Made by a program: the position numbers and the translations under genes
NCBI RefSeq assembly: GCF_002305875.1
Contig: NZ_CP022098.1
Location: 4,526,001-4,590,000, forward strand
From: Cystobacter fuscus
Lineage (GTDB): Bacteria > Myxococcota > Myxococcia > Myxococcales > Myxococcaceae
DNA length: 64,000 nt
Reading direction: 5' to 3'
The notes under the pieces: model-generated
What the model was told of the DNA's origin: nothing
The model's input: the letters and a program-made list of their open reading frames with translations, nothing else
The model's database searches: none
Shown here: positions 19,136 through 28,248 of the stretch, one piece after another
Layout: every line of letters starts with the position of its first letter
Position numbering within the stretch: the first letter of the stretch is position 1

Positions 19136-19839
19136 CGTGGCTTCGCTCCGAGCGAGAGCGGCTCCGTCTCGAAAAGCCTGCGCGCCGTGATCATGGACCT
19201 GGTGACGTCCACGTACTTCTTGAAGTGCGGCGACTCGAGGTGCTGACGGTATGCCTTCTCGTCCGCGTAAAGCTCGAAAAACCGCAGATGGGTCGGGTTC
19301 TCTTTCAAGGCCACCGAGTAGATGGCCAGCACGCCGGCTTCGATGCGGATCGAGGTTTCGATCTCCTCCGTCACGGCGGCCTTGTAGGCTTCGAGTTGGG
19401 CCGGAGCGATCTCCAGTTCGGCGATACGCACGAGCGCTTTGGCGGGCAACCGCGGCTTCGCGCCGAGCAGGATGGGCACCGCGTCGTACATTCTGCGGGC
19501 CAACACCATCCTGGCCGTGCCAGAGCGAAACCTCTGGAAATGCGGCGTCCGCAGATGCGCTTGATACGCGCTTTCGTCCGCGTACATCTCGAACACACGG
19601 ATGCGGGCCGGGTTGCCTTTCTCTGCCGCGGCATGGAGGGCCAGCACGCCCCGCTCCATCCGAAGCGTCGCCACCGCATGCTCGCGAGCCGCCGCCTTGA
19701 AGCCTTCCAACCGCGCGGGGTCGATGTCCAGGTCCTCCAATCGCGCGAACGGGACCTGCGCTTTCTGGGCCAGGGCGGGCGGGCCAAGGCACAACGCCAG
19801 CGCCGACGCGCACACCCTCGAGAATTGCCTGAGGTTCAT
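19132..19839 (-). CDS. Exported protein with two ABM (antibiotic biosynthesis monooxygenase) domains
   Basis: This 235-residue protein has a signal peptide (to about residue 24, ALALCLGPPALA) and two homologous ABM-type ferredoxin-like domains, about 33-125 and 130-228. Paired pieces include RMERGVLALHAAAEKGNPARI with RIEAGVLAIYSVALKENPTH, and FEMYADESAYQAHLRTPHF with FELYADEKAYRQHLESPHF. Such domains oxidise quinols or aldehydes without cofactor or detoxify them. Two domains in one chain mimic the usual dimer. It is coupled to the cyclophilin-like gene by ATGA and lies 67 bases after the aldo/keto reductase stop. Confidence 0.85.
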   Translation of the reverse strand: MNLRQFSRVCASALALCLGPPALAQKAQVPFARLEDLDIDPARLEGFKAAAREHAVATLRMERGVLALHAAAEKGNPARIRVFEMYADESAYQAHLRTPHFQRFRSGTARMVLARRMYDAVPILLGAKPRLPAKALVRIAELEIAPAQLEAYKAAVTEEIETSIRIEAGVLAIYSVALKENPTHLRFFELYADEKAYRQHLESPHFKKYVDVTRSMITARRLFETEPLSLGAKPR

Positions 19840-19906
19840 GTGTATTCATTTCCAGAGATTGATGCCGAACTCCGACGTCGAGACCGCTCGCGGCACCTTC
19901 ACCCCT

Positions 19907-21221
<1,315 letters not shown>

Positions 21222-21358
21222 GGGCGGGGGGCGTTACGCCGGGCTTGCGAAGAGAAGTATGCGCCGGACTCGCCGAAGACTAGGCGTCCGGGAGCAAACG
21301 GGCTTTGAAGCTCTGCTTGATAATGTGCCCTGGTCTGCTCGATAGAGGGACACTCGCG

Positions 21359-22264
21359 ATGAAGACGGCTCTACTTCCCCAGCTCCAGGTGTTCCTCGTC
21401 GTGGCCCGCCTGCGCAGCTTCAGCGGCGCGGCGCGCGAGCTCGGCGTCTCCACGACCGCGGTGAGTCAGTCCGTGCGCCATCTCGAGGAGCAACTGAGCG
21501 TGGTGCTGCTCACCCGCACGACGCGCAGCGTGTCGCTGACGGATGCGGGCAGGCGGCTCGTGGAGGGCGCGGGCCCCGCCCTGGGACAGGCGCTCGCCAC
21601 CCTCACCGAGGTTTCCGCTCGACCGGGAGAGACGGTGGGCCGGGTCCGGCTGTCGGTGCCGCGGGCGGCGGTGCCCTACGTCATCACCCCGGTGGTCCCC
21701 ACCTTCCGTGAGCGTCACCCGCGAATCGAGGTGGAGGTCGTCATCGAGGAGCGCTTCGTGGACATCGTGGCCGAGGGCTACGACGCGGGCGTGCGGCTGA
21801 GCGAGGCCATCGAGCGCGACATGGTGCAGGTGCGGCTCACCGACGCCTTCCGCTTCGTGGTGGTGGGCTCGCCCGACTACCTGGCGCGCCACGGCACGCC
21901 CCAGCGCCCCGAGGATCTCCTGCGCCACGAGTGCATCACCTTCCGCATGCGGACCACCGGAGTGATCTACGCTTGGGAGCTGGAGCGGGGCCGCAGGAAC
22001 TGGCGCGTGCCGGTGCGCGGAGGCGTCGTCACCAACGACAACCCGCTGAGTGTGTCCCTGGCGGAGCAGGGCCTGGGGCTGGCGTACACCCTCGAGCCCA
22101 TGGTGGCGGAGCAGTTGCGCACCGGGCGGTTGCATCGGGTGCTCGAGCCCTACTCGCCCACCGTCCCCGGCTTCTTCCTCTACTTCCCCAGCCGTGCCCA
22201 GCGCTCCCCGGCCCTGCGCCTCTTCGTCGATACGGCCAGGGAGCTTGTCAGGCACGCGGTGTGA
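21359..22264 (+). CDS. LysR-family transcriptional regulator
   Basis: This 301-residue protein has an N-terminal winged HTH (LQVFLVVARLRSFSGAAREL, then TTAVSQSVRHLEEQL) and a periplasmic-binding-protein-like effector domain (about 90-295, with AEGYDAGVRLSEAIERDMV). I chose ATG 21359, preceded by a purine-rich AGAGGGA. It diverges from the aldo/keto reductase operon, so it is the natural candidate regulator of that operon. The type is the common one controlling oxidoreductases in response to small electrophiles. Confidence 0.92.
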   Translation: MKTALLPQLQVFLVVARLRSFSGAARELGVSTTAVSQSVRHLEEQLSVVLLTRTTRSVSLTDAGRRLVEGAGPALGQALATLTEVSARPGETVGRVRLSVPRAAVPYVITPVVPTFRERHPRIEVEVVIEERFVDIVAEGYDAGVRLSEAIERDMVQVRLTDAFRFVVVGSPDYLARHGTPQRPEDLLRHECITFRMRTTGVIYAWELERGRRNWRVPVRGGVVTNDNPLSVSLAEQGLGLAYTLEPMVAEQLRTGRLHRVLEPYSPTVPGFFLYFPSRAQRSPALRLFVDTARELVRHAV

Positions 22265-22336
22265 AGTTACTCGCGTCGGCTCCGCGTTGCCGGTGACGTG
22301 CTCCCCCCAGCCGACGACCTGGTTCGTCCGTTCGCG

Positions 22337-23380
22337 TCAACGAATCGTGTACCCGCCATCCACCACGAGTGCTTGACCGATCGCAAAGCCTGCCCCAGGG
22401 CCGCAAAGCCAGAGAACGGCGGAAGCGATTTCCTCCGCCCGCCCGAGCCGCCCCAGCGGAATCTCCTTCATGACCGCCTTCATGGTCTCGGGCTCGTTGT
22501 TCAGGTGGTCGACGAGCGCGCGGAGGGCAGGGGAGGCCTGCCGGCGCGTCGGGTAGTGCAGGAAGTAACCGGGGAAGGGCGTGCAGAACGCGTCCAGCAC
22601 GGACACGAGCTCCCCGCGCGCCAGTTCGTCGCGCACGCGGTCCTCGAAGGTCATCGTCAGCCCCATCCCGGCGCGGGCAAGGCGGAGGTTGAACGCCGGG
22701 TCGGTGGAGAGCACGTGCGCGGGGACCGTGACGGCGAAGTCACGGCCGCCCTCTGTGAACTCCCACCGGTACGGGGGAGCATCGGGCTCCAAGTGCCAGT
22801 TGATGCACACGTGCTCGGCGAGGTCCCGCGGGTGCCGCGGCGGCGCGTGACGCTTGAAGTAGGAGGGCGCCCCTACCACGATGAATCGCATGTCCCCGCC
22901 CACCGGCACGGCCACCATGTCCCGGTCGATGACTTCGCCAAGCTGGATTGCGGCGTCGTACCCGCCGGCCACGATGTCGACCCGCGCCTCGCTCACGTGC
23001 ACGTCGAGCTGGACGTCCGGGTACCTGGCAAGGAACTCGGCGAGGAGGGGACTGGCCAGGACGGAGTCGGCTCCGGGTGACACCTGAAGGCGAAGCATCC
23101 CGCGTGGCGCATCCCCGAGCGCACTCACGGCCGCGACCGCGGCTCGCACCCCCTCAGCGGCGGGGCGCACGGCGGCGTAGAGGCGCTCTCCTGCCTCGGT
23201 GAGCCGGACGCTGCGCGTGGTCCGCTGCACCAGCGCCACCCCGAGCCGGTCCTCCAGCCGCCGCAGGGCCTGGCTCACCGCCGAGCCGCTCACGCCAAGA
23301 CGGTCACCGGCGCCGCGGAGGCTCCGCACCTCGGCCACGGCCAGGAAGACGCTCATCCCCTCGAAGTCGTCCCGCATCAT
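22337..23380 (-). CDS. LysR regulator fused at its C terminus to the tail of a short-chain dehydrogenase
   Basis: Residues 1 to about 294 form a complete LysR regulator: HTH with SLRGAGDRLGVSGSAVSQAL and an effector domain ending FPGYFLHYPTRRQASPALRA. The last 50 or so residues (22337 to about 22498) switch abruptly to the C-terminal end of a classical SDR: IPLGRLGRAEEIASAVLWLC, then IGQALVVDGGYTI. No stop separates them. The SDR's Rossmann motif and catalytic YxxxK are absent, so the tail cannot be an enzyme. Probably a deletion joined a regulator to an adjacent SDR gene. Start ATG 23380; GTG alternatives lie upstream. Confidence 0.85.
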   Translation of the reverse strand: MMRDDFEGMSVFLAVAEVRSLRGAGDRLGVSGSAVSQALRRLEDRLGVALVQRTTRSVRLTEAGERLYAAVRPAAEGVRAAVAAVSALGDAPRGMLRLQVSPGADSVLASPLLAEFLARYPDVQLDVHVSEARVDIVAGGYDAAIQLGEVIDRDMVAVPVGGDMRFIVVGAPSYFKRHAPPRHPRDLAEHVCINWHLEPDAPPYRWEFTEGGRDFAVTVPAHVLSTDPAFNLRLARAGMGLTMTFEDRVRDELARGELVSVLDAFCTPFPGYFLHYPTRRQASPALRALVDHLNNEPETMKAVMKEIPLGRLGRAEEIASAVLWLCGPGAGFAIGQALVVDGGYTIR

Positions 23381-24797
23381 GAAGCGAGGCTTACCACCTC
23401 GCGAAGCCCCCGCTCGTGGAGAGGCGGTCCCGGCGGAAGTCGTTGGCTCCATCGGACGTCAGGACGTCGCCCCTCGCGGATGGTGGCTGGAACGACATCC
23501 GCCGCCGGGCGACGAGCGTGGTCACGCGTTGCTTGGGCTTGGGGCGGGGTGCGCGACCACTCGTGTTGTCCATCTGGATACTGGGAATGGAGAACCAATC
23601 GCCTACACGTCCGTGGGTGTCGAGCCGGTCGAGGTGAGCGAGGCCGAGTTCAAGGTGGCCCTCACGCAGCTCCTCCTCGACATGCGGATGGACGTTGCAT
23701 TCCGGGAGATTGAAGAGGCGGATGAGCGAGGGTGGGTGCGGTCCAGGACTCTGCTCGCATCCTCGAAGGGCCTCGCTGATTCGGGCTTGGGGAGTTCACC
23801 TGAATCGTTGTACACGCGCATCTGCCCCGACACGGATGACTGCTTGACCCTGGTAGGCGGGACGGGGTTGTCGTTCGGGCGGAAGGATCGGACGCTGATG
23901 GCCCTGTCCTTCGCGCTCGATACCGTCTGGGAGAGCGTCGAGGCGGAGGTCGGCAAGATGCTGAATCCGGTAGTGCTCAAGGCGATGTTGACGTCGGTAG
24001 CCCTGTCCGTGCTCCTCACGATGACCCTGCCCGAGCCCGTCACCAAGGTCCTCGCGGTCGCGTTGACGGCGGCCATGGTGGCCTACCTCGGTGTGATTCC
24101 GGTCTGGGATATTGGTCGTGGCTTCGTCCGGCTGTGGGACGATGCGGGTAAGGCGACGAGCGTCATCGAGTTGCAGGACATCGGCCACCGGTTCGGGCGG
24201 GTGTTGGGGACGAACGGCACGCGCGTCCTGGTGCTGCTCGTCACTGCGGCCCTTGGCGGAAAGAGCGCGATGGCGGCCCAGGGCCCCAAACTCCCCGGTT
24301 TCTCCCAGGCCGCACTTCGCGCGCAGGCCGAGGGGGGCTTCCAGCTTACGAGCGCCCTGAATGGCGAGGTGGGCTCGATCGCGTTGCCTGCTGCCGGTGT
24401 ACTCAACGTCGCGCTCGCTCCCGGAGCGGTTGCAGCGATTGCGATGTACTCGCAAGGGATCGTGCCGGGCGACGCAGAGGGTTCAGTTCATCACATCTGC
24501 ACCAACAAAAACACCAAATCCGCTGTGTCCGGTGGTCCTTGGACACCAATCTGCGAGGAAATCTTCGAGAAGGCAGGGATGAGCCTCGAAGATGTCGCAA
24601 ATAAAGTGCGACTCAATGGACACGAAGGACCTCATCCCGAGCGGTATCACAGAGAGGTGGCAGAGCGCCTGAAAGTGGCTGTAAGTACTTGCAGAACCAC
24701 TGATGCTTGTCGAGTTGAGTTGGTGAACGAACTCGCGAAGATCGCGGATGAGCTGCTTACGGCGGGTTCGCCGCTGCGGAGTTACATTGTGAAGTAG
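23379..24797 (+). CDS. SitA-like lipoprotein toxin with AHH nuclease tip; 5' end unresolved
   Basis: The body is a myxobacterial SitA-type toxin: a lipobox (GLGAGC, Cys codon 23550), the post-Cys TTRVVHLDTGNGEPIAY signature, and two hydrophobic segments (AMLTSVALSVLLTM; VLAVALTAAMVAYLGV). The C-terminal AHH/HNH-type nuclease has HHICTNKN, GGPWTPICEEIF, AGMSLEDVANKVRLNGH and PHPERYH. SitA proteins travel by outer-membrane exchange and kill siblings lacking immunity. The nearest in-frame ATG (23379) gives 57 odd residues before Cys and no normal signal peptide. ATG 23480, in another frame, would supply an Arg-rich n-region if two bases were restored in the CGCG at 23525-23528. Partner immunity gene is 10 bases downstream. 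Confidence 0.75.
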   Translation: MKRGLPPREAPARGEAVPAEVVGSIGRQDVAPRGWWLERHPPPGDERGHALLGLGAGCATTRVVHLDTGNGEPIAYTSVGVEPVEVSEAEFKVALTQLLLDMRMDVAFREIEEADERGWVRSRTLLASSKGLADSGLGSSPESLYTRICPDTDDCLTLVGGTGLSFGRKDRTLMALSFALDTVWESVEAEVGKMLNPVVLKAMLTSVALSVLLTMTLPEPVTKVLAVALTAAMVAYLGVIPVWDIGRGFVRLWDDAGKATSVIELQDIGHRFGRVLGTNGTRVLVLLVTAALGGKSAMAAQGPKLPGFSQAALRAQAEGGFQLTSALNGEVGSIALPAAGVLNVALAPGAVAAIAMYSQGIVPGDAEGSVHHICTNKNTKSAVSGGPWTPICEEIFEKAGMSLEDVANKVRLNGHEGPHPERYHREVAERLKVAVSTCRTTDACRVELVNELAKIADELLTAGSPLRSYIVK

Positions 24798-24807
24798 GAG
24801 GAGCGCG

Positions 24808-26073
24808 GTGGAACGTCATTTTTATTGGGTGCGAACTGCTGATGTACCTCAATGGTACATCACGACTCCTGTACCGGCAACGGGCGGAAAGTTCGAGGAG
24901 CCTTGGATGTTCGGGGAAGGGCGCCTCCTTCCGGATCCTGGGCCCATCAAAGCTCCGGTGAGGAACCAGGGCGAGAGGCGCACATTTATGTTCGTCGGCG
25001 TTGAGAGTGTCCCCATCATCAACGAAGCAGTCGCCAATGTTTTCAGGACGCTGGCACCTGATGATGTGCAGCTATTTTCGGTGACGGTGGGCGGCGAGTC
25101 CGAGCAGTACTTCATTGTTAATGCACTCAAATCCATTGACTGCATTGACGAAGTGAACTGCCGGGAAGTCCACCTATATGACCAAGACGACCCTGAACCT
25201 GCGCGCAGAGGGGCTTATCGCTGGATCTACGGCTTGCGAATTGACCCAGCGAAGACTGAAGGTGCGCGTGTCTTCAGGCCGAAGAGGTTCACTCACGCAC
25301 TCATTGTCTCCGAAGAGGTCAAGGCTGCGCTCGAAAGAGTAGGGAATCTGGGGGTTGATTTCGAGCGGGTGACGGGGCCGCATGAGCCGCTGCCACCGCC
25401 GCGCGAGGTTCCAGCTACGCTCAAGCAAGCCCGGGAGGCGAGGGCCGCCGCGTACAGCAAGCTTGGGGAGCTCTCCGAAGATGTCGTCAGACGCATCGTT
25501 CCCACGAGCGGAAACTGGCCTGGTGGTGTTCAGGCATGGCGGGTCATCAAGAGAGGCCAGCGGACCCTATTCGTGAGTGATGGGCTGTCCGACCCCTTTC
25601 CTGACGCGAGCGCGCCGTCCTTGGGATTCGGATTCGAGCTGGCAGTTGAGACGGACGAGGAACTGCCGGGGGACGACGGGTGGCCGTTGGATATGTTGAT
25701 GCGGGTCTCGGATGGCTTTGCCAACTACGCGGACACTCGGAAGCTCCTGGAGACAGGGCTAGCGTTCATAAACTTCTCTGGTAAGGGAATGCCGGAACAG
25801 CTTGTGGTGCCGCCAGATGTCTTCAAGAAGCTCCGGCCGAACGACTGGGTGTCAGAACACGGGATGTCAATGGTGCTGATCGGGTTGGAGCCGCCGACCC
25901 TGCGGACGAGCTTCCCCACGCCCGCCGGTCCAGTGCGCCTCGTTTCCACGATGGCTATGCACTCGAGCGAGATAGTCGCTTACCTGGAGCGCGGAGGAGA
26001 TGAGTTGATTCCCCTCTTCCTGAAGTGCGCCGACATGCCCCTGTCGAGCACGAAGAGGAGTCCGGTTATCTAG
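24808..26073 (+). CDS. Two-domain immunity protein (Imm11-like plus SUFU-like)
   Basis: This 421-residue cytoplasmic protein follows the AHH toxin. The first half (about 1-190) is the same family as the protein at 62412: RIDPAKTEGARVFRP and ALIVSEEVKAALERVG match IDPSKIGDAQVFRT and ALIVSEELKEALERMG, with Imm11/DUF1629 character. The second half (about 200-415) has suppressor-of-fused-like features: LGFGFELAVETDEELPGDDG, WPLDMLMRVSDGFANY and a late VRLVSTMAMHSSEIVAYLER. Each half is a known immunity fold in other bacteria, so this looks like a fused double immunity protein. Codon use is less GC-rich than neighbouring housekeeping genes. Confidence 0.75.
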   Translation: MERHFYWVRTADVPQWYITTPVPATGGKFEEPWMFGEGRLLPDPGPIKAPVRNQGERRTFMFVGVESVPIINEAVANVFRTLAPDDVQLFSVTVGGESEQYFIVNALKSIDCIDEVNCREVHLYDQDDPEPARRGAYRWIYGLRIDPAKTEGARVFRPKRFTHALIVSEEVKAALERVGNLGVDFERVTGPHEPLPPPREVPATLKQAREARAAAYSKLGELSEDVVRRIVPTSGNWPGGVQAWRVIKRGQRTLFVSDGLSDPFPDASAPSLGFGFELAVETDEELPGDDGWPLDMLMRVSDGFANYADTRKLLETGLAFINFSGKGMPEQLVVPPDVFKKLRPNDWVSEHGMSMVLIGLEPPTLRTSFPTPAGPVRLVSTMAMHSSEIVAYLERGGDELIPLFLKCADMPLSSTKRSPVI

Positions 26074-26092
26074 TCAAGACCACTGGCCCCGG

Positions 26093-26390
26093 TTACGTGG
26101 CTCTCCCGCACATTGTGATGAGGTAGGGCCTCTGCGTTGCCAAGAGCTGGTTTCCAACACGCTGGTTCGTTGCTCGGAGGCAGCCGCCGGAGGCGGCAGG
26201 CCCAGGATGAGTCCTCCTGCAATCAGGAGCGCTTTGACGAGTGCCTACAAACCATGTCTGGGTTCTCCGCGAGTTCCTGACGGAGGAATAGGACGCAGCA
26301 ACTCCAGCCCGGTGAAGAAGAGGTGCATGATGCCGTCCAGCGGCCAGTGCTTCATCCGAGTGCGAGTCATGCTCGAGCTGCAATAGAACT
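26093..26390 (-). other. Gene-free stretch with minus-strand coding debris
   Basis: Between the immunity gene and the rhodanese gene there are 375 bases without a convincing gene. On the minus strand one frame reads MKHWPLDGIMHLFFTGLELL (stop about 26251). An overlapping frame reads VKALLIAGGLILGLPPPAAA, a good signal-peptide core, then ends near 26160. These look like pieces of a decayed secreted-protein gene. I see no insertion-sequence ends or transposase motif. Confidence 0.35.
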
Positions 26391-26392
26391 GT

Positions 26393-26421
26393 ATACTAAT
26401 TCCCACTTCGCCTTTTAGTAT
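26393..26421. promoter_or_regulatory. AT-rich dyad upstream of the 24-kb operon
   Basis: A perfect inverted repeat ATACTAA-15-TTAGTAT ends 28 bases before the first gene of the operon. The left arm forms part of a TATACT -10-like hexamer (26392-26397). In GC-rich DNA this AT-rich dyad is conspicuous. It is a candidate promoter/operator for the surface-protein operon. Confidence 0.45.
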
Positions 26422-26448
26422 GAGCCGTGGTCATGAATTTGAGTTACG

Positions 26449-27333
26449 TTGCTTATCGTGACCACGCACGGCATACAGATTCCCTCCTCTGGAGCGCGCA
26501 CCGCAGGGATCGGCCTGTTGGTGGTGGCCGGGCTCTGCCATGCGCAAGGCGCGGGCTCCTCATCCCTGACGTGCCCGGCGGCTCCGCCCCCGAGTGAGCG
26601 GCCCATCGAGAAACACGTGTCGTGCCTCGTGCCGGTGGAGACCGTCCTGCGCCAGCATGAGCAGGGCAAGGTCATGCTCGTGGACGTGCGCGACGCCGAG
26701 TCGTTCAGTCGCTATCGCATTCCGGGGTCGCTCAACATCCCGCTGCACGCCGTGAAGACAAAGGCGTTCCTGCGGCCGGAGTCGATCGTCCTCGTGAATC
26801 AGGGTCATGTCACCGCGGCACTCGAGGTCGGCTGCTCCGAGCTGAAGCGCGCGGGCTTTTCGAACGTCGCCGTCCTGCAGGGAGGACTGCGTGCCTGGCT
26901 CGCGGGCCGTGGCGCGCTGGAAGGAGAGGCACGTTCGGCCCACGACCTCGACCGCCTCATGCCCGCGGAGCTCTTCGCCGAACGCATGAGGACAGACTGG
27001 CTCGTCTTGATCTTCTCGAAGGACCAGCACGCGTCACTGCGCTGCTGGCTCCCGTCGCGCGTCGAGCAGGTGACCGGCAAGAGCGCCCCGGCGATTCGCG
27101 CGATCAAGGTGGCGGTCGACCGGGCGCGACAGGCCGCTCCCGGTCTGCGCGTGCTCATGGCCAGCGACACCGACACCGAGCACGCCATGCTCTCCGCCCT
27201 GATGAAGGAAGCTGGCGTGCAGGACGCGCTGTACCTGGAGTCCGGGCTCGAGGGCTATCGAGAGTTCGTGTCGGATCAGAGCGCAATCTGGGGACGTCAG
27301 GAAAAGACGAGGGCGTCCTCATGCTGCGGCTGA
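26449..27333 (+). CDS. Exported rhodanese-like protein without the catalytic cysteine
   Basis: This 294-residue protein starts at TTG 26449 (GTG 26458 also possible). It has a hydrophobic export segment (AGIGLLVVAGLCHAQG) and a rhodanese-fold domain, about 55-150: VMLVDVRDAESFSRYRIPGS, then a GGLRAWLAGRG ending. At the active-site loop the sequence is LVNQGHVTAAL, so the sulphur-carrying Cys is absent. The C-terminal 120 residues include a second alpha/beta segment (DWLVLIFSKDQHASLRCWLP) and end in CCG. It is first in the giant-protein operon and overlaps the transglutaminase start by 13 bases. Likely a binding or redox accessory, not a sulphurtransferase. Confidence 0.7.
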   Translation: MLIVTTHGIQIPSSGARTAGIGLLVVAGLCHAQGAGSSSLTCPAAPPPSERPIEKHVSCLVPVETVLRQHEQGKVMLVDVRDAESFSRYRIPGSLNIPLHAVKTKAFLRPESIVLVNQGHVTAALEVGCSELKRAGFSNVAVLQGGLRAWLAGRGALEGEARSAHDLDRLMPAELFAERMRTDWLVLIFSKDQHASLRCWLPSRVEQVTGKSAPAIRAIKVAVDRARQAAPGLRVLMASDTDTEHAMLSALMKEAGVQDALYLESGLEGYREFVSDQSAIWGRQEKTRASSCCG

Positions 27334-28220
27334 CCTCGCTCATCGCGATGCTGGCGGCGTTCTTCGTGGGCCTGCCCCGAGTTGTCGCCATGCCCGTGAG
27401 CGAGACTGGCTCACGAGCGCCTGCTGATTACGCCATCCCCAGGCAGCTTCGCTACAGCTTCACGCTTCGCAACACCACGGCGCGGCCAATCACGAAGGTG
27501 GAATTCCTCACGCTCGCGCCGGTGCCGCGGACGTCACACCAGTGGCTCGAGAAGCTCACCGCGACACACCCCTACCGCGTGTCGCGCGATTCGCTCGGCA
27601 ACGAACTCCTCCGCTTCGAGTTCGAGACGCTTCCCCCGTACGCATCGAGGATCATCAGCATCACCGCCGACCTGAAGATGGCGGAGCGCGGCACGGAGGC
27701 GTCCGGCGGCGACGTCGCGCGCTTTACCAGGCCAGAGCGTTACATCGAATCGAGCGACCCTCGGGTGAGTGAGATCGCGCGGGCAGTGCGCGACCCGTCC
27801 GCCCTTCGCACGGTCCGGCAGGCCTATGACTGGGTGGCCGCCAACGTGCAGCCGTCCGACTATGTCCCCGACGATCGTGGTGCGCTCTACCTGCTCGAGC
27901 AGCGCCGGGGAGATTGCACCGAGTTCGCGTACCTGGTGGCGGCGCTCTCCCGAGCGAACCAGGTGCCGGCGAGGCCCATGGGTGGGTACATGCTCCACGG
28001 CAACTCGATCGTCGGGCCGGCGGACTACCACAACTGGGCGGAGGTCCTGGTCGACGGCCGCTGGCTGATCGTGGACGCGCACCAGAAGTCGTTCGCGGAG
28101 CACGAGACCGACTACGTCGCGATGCGGATCATCTCGACCGAGCCGGCGGAGGACGCTCCGGCCGTTGGGTTCAACCGTTACGAGATCAGGACGCCAGGTG
28201 TCGACGTGTCGATGAACTGA
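27321..28220 (+). CDS. Exported transglutaminase-like protease/cross-linker
   Basis: This 299-residue protein has a signal peptide (MLRLTSLIAMLAAFFVGLP) and a beta-rich N-terminal half. A transglutaminase-like core follows with the triad Cys in RRGDCTEFAYL, His in DYHNWAEVLVDG and Asp in WLIVDAH. The family contains cross-linkers, amidases and proteases acting on surface proteins. Its place in front of several giant secreted proteins suggests processing or cross-linking of those products; that is inference. The start overlaps the rhodanese-like gene. Confidence 0.85.
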   Translation: MLRLTSLIAMLAAFFVGLPRVVAMPVSETGSRAPADYAIPRQLRYSFTLRNTTARPITKVEFLTLAPVPRTSHQWLEKLTATHPYRVSRDSLGNELLRFEFETLPPYASRIISITADLKMAERGTEASGGDVARFTRPERYIESSDPRVSEIARAVRDPSALRTVRQAYDWVAANVQPSDYVPDDRGALYLLEQRRGDCTEFAYLVAALSRANQVPARPMGGYMLHGNSIVGPADYHNWAEVLVDGRWLIVDAHQKSFAEHETDYVAMRIISTEPAEDAPAVGFNRYEIRTPGVDVSMN

Positions 28221-28248
28221 AGTGAACTGAAGTAGGGGGGAGTCGTCG

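Noticed and set aside
26093-26448. Insertion sequence between the immunity and rhodanese genes
   Set aside because: No terminal inverted repeats of IS type, target duplication or transposase motif could be seen; only coding debris and one operator-like dyad.
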